Both the position numbers and the translations under genes were made by a program. A stretch of 5,936 nt of DNA from Candidatus Alistipes excrementipullorum (lineage in GTDB: Bacteria > Bacteroidota > Bacteroidia > Bacteroidales > Rikenellaceae): assembly GCA_019113665.1 (NCBI GenBank), contig DXGW01000084.1, positions 1 through 5,936 of the forward strand. The letters are read 5' to 3'. The notes beneath the pieces were generated by a model. The model was given only the letters and a program-made list of their open reading frames with translations. It did not search any database and was not told the origin of the DNA. Each line of letters begins with the position of its first letter. The stretch's first letter is position 1. Positions 5,321 to 5,936 of this stretch are shown piece after piece.

Positions 5321-5936
5321 TCATTTTCCGGCAATCCAGTCGAGGAAATCGGCCGTACGCGTACGGCTGACGAATACTTCGAAATCGGCCGGAGGATTGA
5401 GCGTCACCTTCAGGCGGTTGCTCAGATGCTTGCTGATGTCGCCGATGGAGTTTATCGACACCGTACAGTTGCGCGATATGCGGAAGAAACGGCGGGGATC
5501 GACCTCATCGGAGACGGCGTCGAGCGACATGTCCATGACATAACGCTTGCCTTCGGTTGTCACGAGGAAGGTGCTCTTGTCCTCGGCATAGAAATATGCC
5601 ACGTCGTCACTGCGAACGATTATGATCTTGTCGCCCAGGCGCATTATGAAACGCGGGCGGTATGCCGGTTCGCCGCCCATGAGTATTTCCCGCAGGGACT
5701 CTATGTCCATCGGGTGCTTTGCAGCGGCACGGCAGCGGCCGACGGCATTGCGCAGCTCCTCGGGGTCGATCGGCTTGAGCAGGTAGTCGATACTGTGCAC
5801 CTTGAAGGCGCGCAGGGCATAGTTGTCGTATGCCGTGGTGATTATGACCGGGGCCGATATCTCCACCTGGTTGAAGATGTCGAAGCACATGCCGTCCGAC
5901 AGCTCCACGTCCATGAATATCACGTCAGGAGCGGCA
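5321..5936 (-). CDS. LytTR-family response regulator, N-terminus outside the window
   Basis: The reading frame is open to the right edge and gives 204 visible residues; roughly the first 50 of a normal LytR/AlgR-type regulator are missing. The receiver domain shows the phospho-acceptor Asp in VIFMDVELSDG, the conserved Thr in VIITTAYDNYALRAF and the Lys in SIDYLLKPID. A linker (RAAAKHPMDIESLREIL) leads to a LytTR DNA-binding domain from RFIMRLGDKIIIV to the end. That domain includes DDVAYFYAEDKSTFLVT, the RRFFRISRNCTVSINSI segment and FEVFVSRTRTADF. The protein should bind DNA on phosphorylation by a LytS-like or 7TM-type sensor kinase, which in Bacteroidota is usually the adjacent upstream gene, here off the window. 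The stop lies 110 bases before the permease start on the same strand, so the permease could be a downstream co-transcribed gene or a target; the sequence does not settle this. Confidence 0.94.
   Translation of the reverse strand, partial: AAPDVIFMDVELSDGMCFDIFNQVEISAPVIITTAYDNYALRAFKVHSIDYLLKPIDPEELRNAVGRCRAAAKHPMDIESLREILMGGEPAYRPRFIMRLGDKIIIVRSDDVAYFYAEDKSTFLVTTEGKRYVMDMSLDAVSDEVDPRRFFRISRNCTVSINSIGDISKHLSNRLKVTLNPPADFEVFVSRTRTADFLDWIAGK
5352..5367. repeat. 16-bp perfect palindrome inside the LytTR gene
   Basis: GCCGTACGCGTACGGC is a perfect 16-bp palindrome within codons for the SRTRTAD segment near the C-terminus of the regulator. The repeated Arg-Thr codons (CGT ACG CGT ACG) explain most of it. 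It has no loop, so it would matter only as double-stranded DNA. Confidence 0.4.

Overview
The window reads as an ordinary, gene-dense stretch of a GC-rich Bacteroidota chromosome. An Alistipes-like gut member of the Bacteroidales is the best guess. This rests on three things: promoters of the Bacteroidota TAnnTTTG type, A-rich leaders without Shine-Dalgarno sites, and protein sequences that look like Bacteroidales versions of YebC, choloylglycine-hydrolase-like enzymes and EamA permeases. The genus is an inference from recognition, not from a search.

Layout. At the left edge the first 60 codons of a minus-strand gene, probably a PEP/pyruvate-binding (PEP synthase-like) protein, run off the window. 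It is divergent from yebC (395-1126, +), and each gene has a TAnnTTTG -7 element about 28 bases before its start. A strong intrinsic terminator closes yebC. Next come two exported hydrolases on the plus strand: a PF00756-type serine esterase (1246-2091) and a choloylglycine hydrolase/penicillin V acylase-like Ntn hydrolase (2159-3253). A complete Bacteroidota promoter at 3273-3304, overlapped by an inverted repeat, then drives a two-gene unit: a short TsaC/YrdC-type threonylcarbamoyl-AMP synthase (3354-3935) and, overlapping it by one base (TAATG), a 4HBT-fold acyl-CoA thioesterase (3935-4333).

The right third is on the minus strand. A LytTR-type response regulator (5321-5936, N-terminus outside the window) is followed by an EamA/DMT permease (4254-5210). 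The last 25 codons of the permease lie antisense to the 3' end of the thioesterase gene.

How the genes work together: most of the window is housekeeping (translation, tRNA modification, acyl-CoA turnover) with two periplasmic or outer-surface hydrolases. The two hydrolases could share a transcript, but nothing shows a common pathway. I saw no RNA gene, insertion sequence, CRISPR array, phage gene or toxin-antitoxin pair, no gene-free stretch over 300 bases, and no convincing evidence of an undescribed system. The best leads for a second look are the dyad over the tsaC promoter, the subfamily of the choloylglycine-hydrolase-like enzyme, and the antisense-encoded permease tail.
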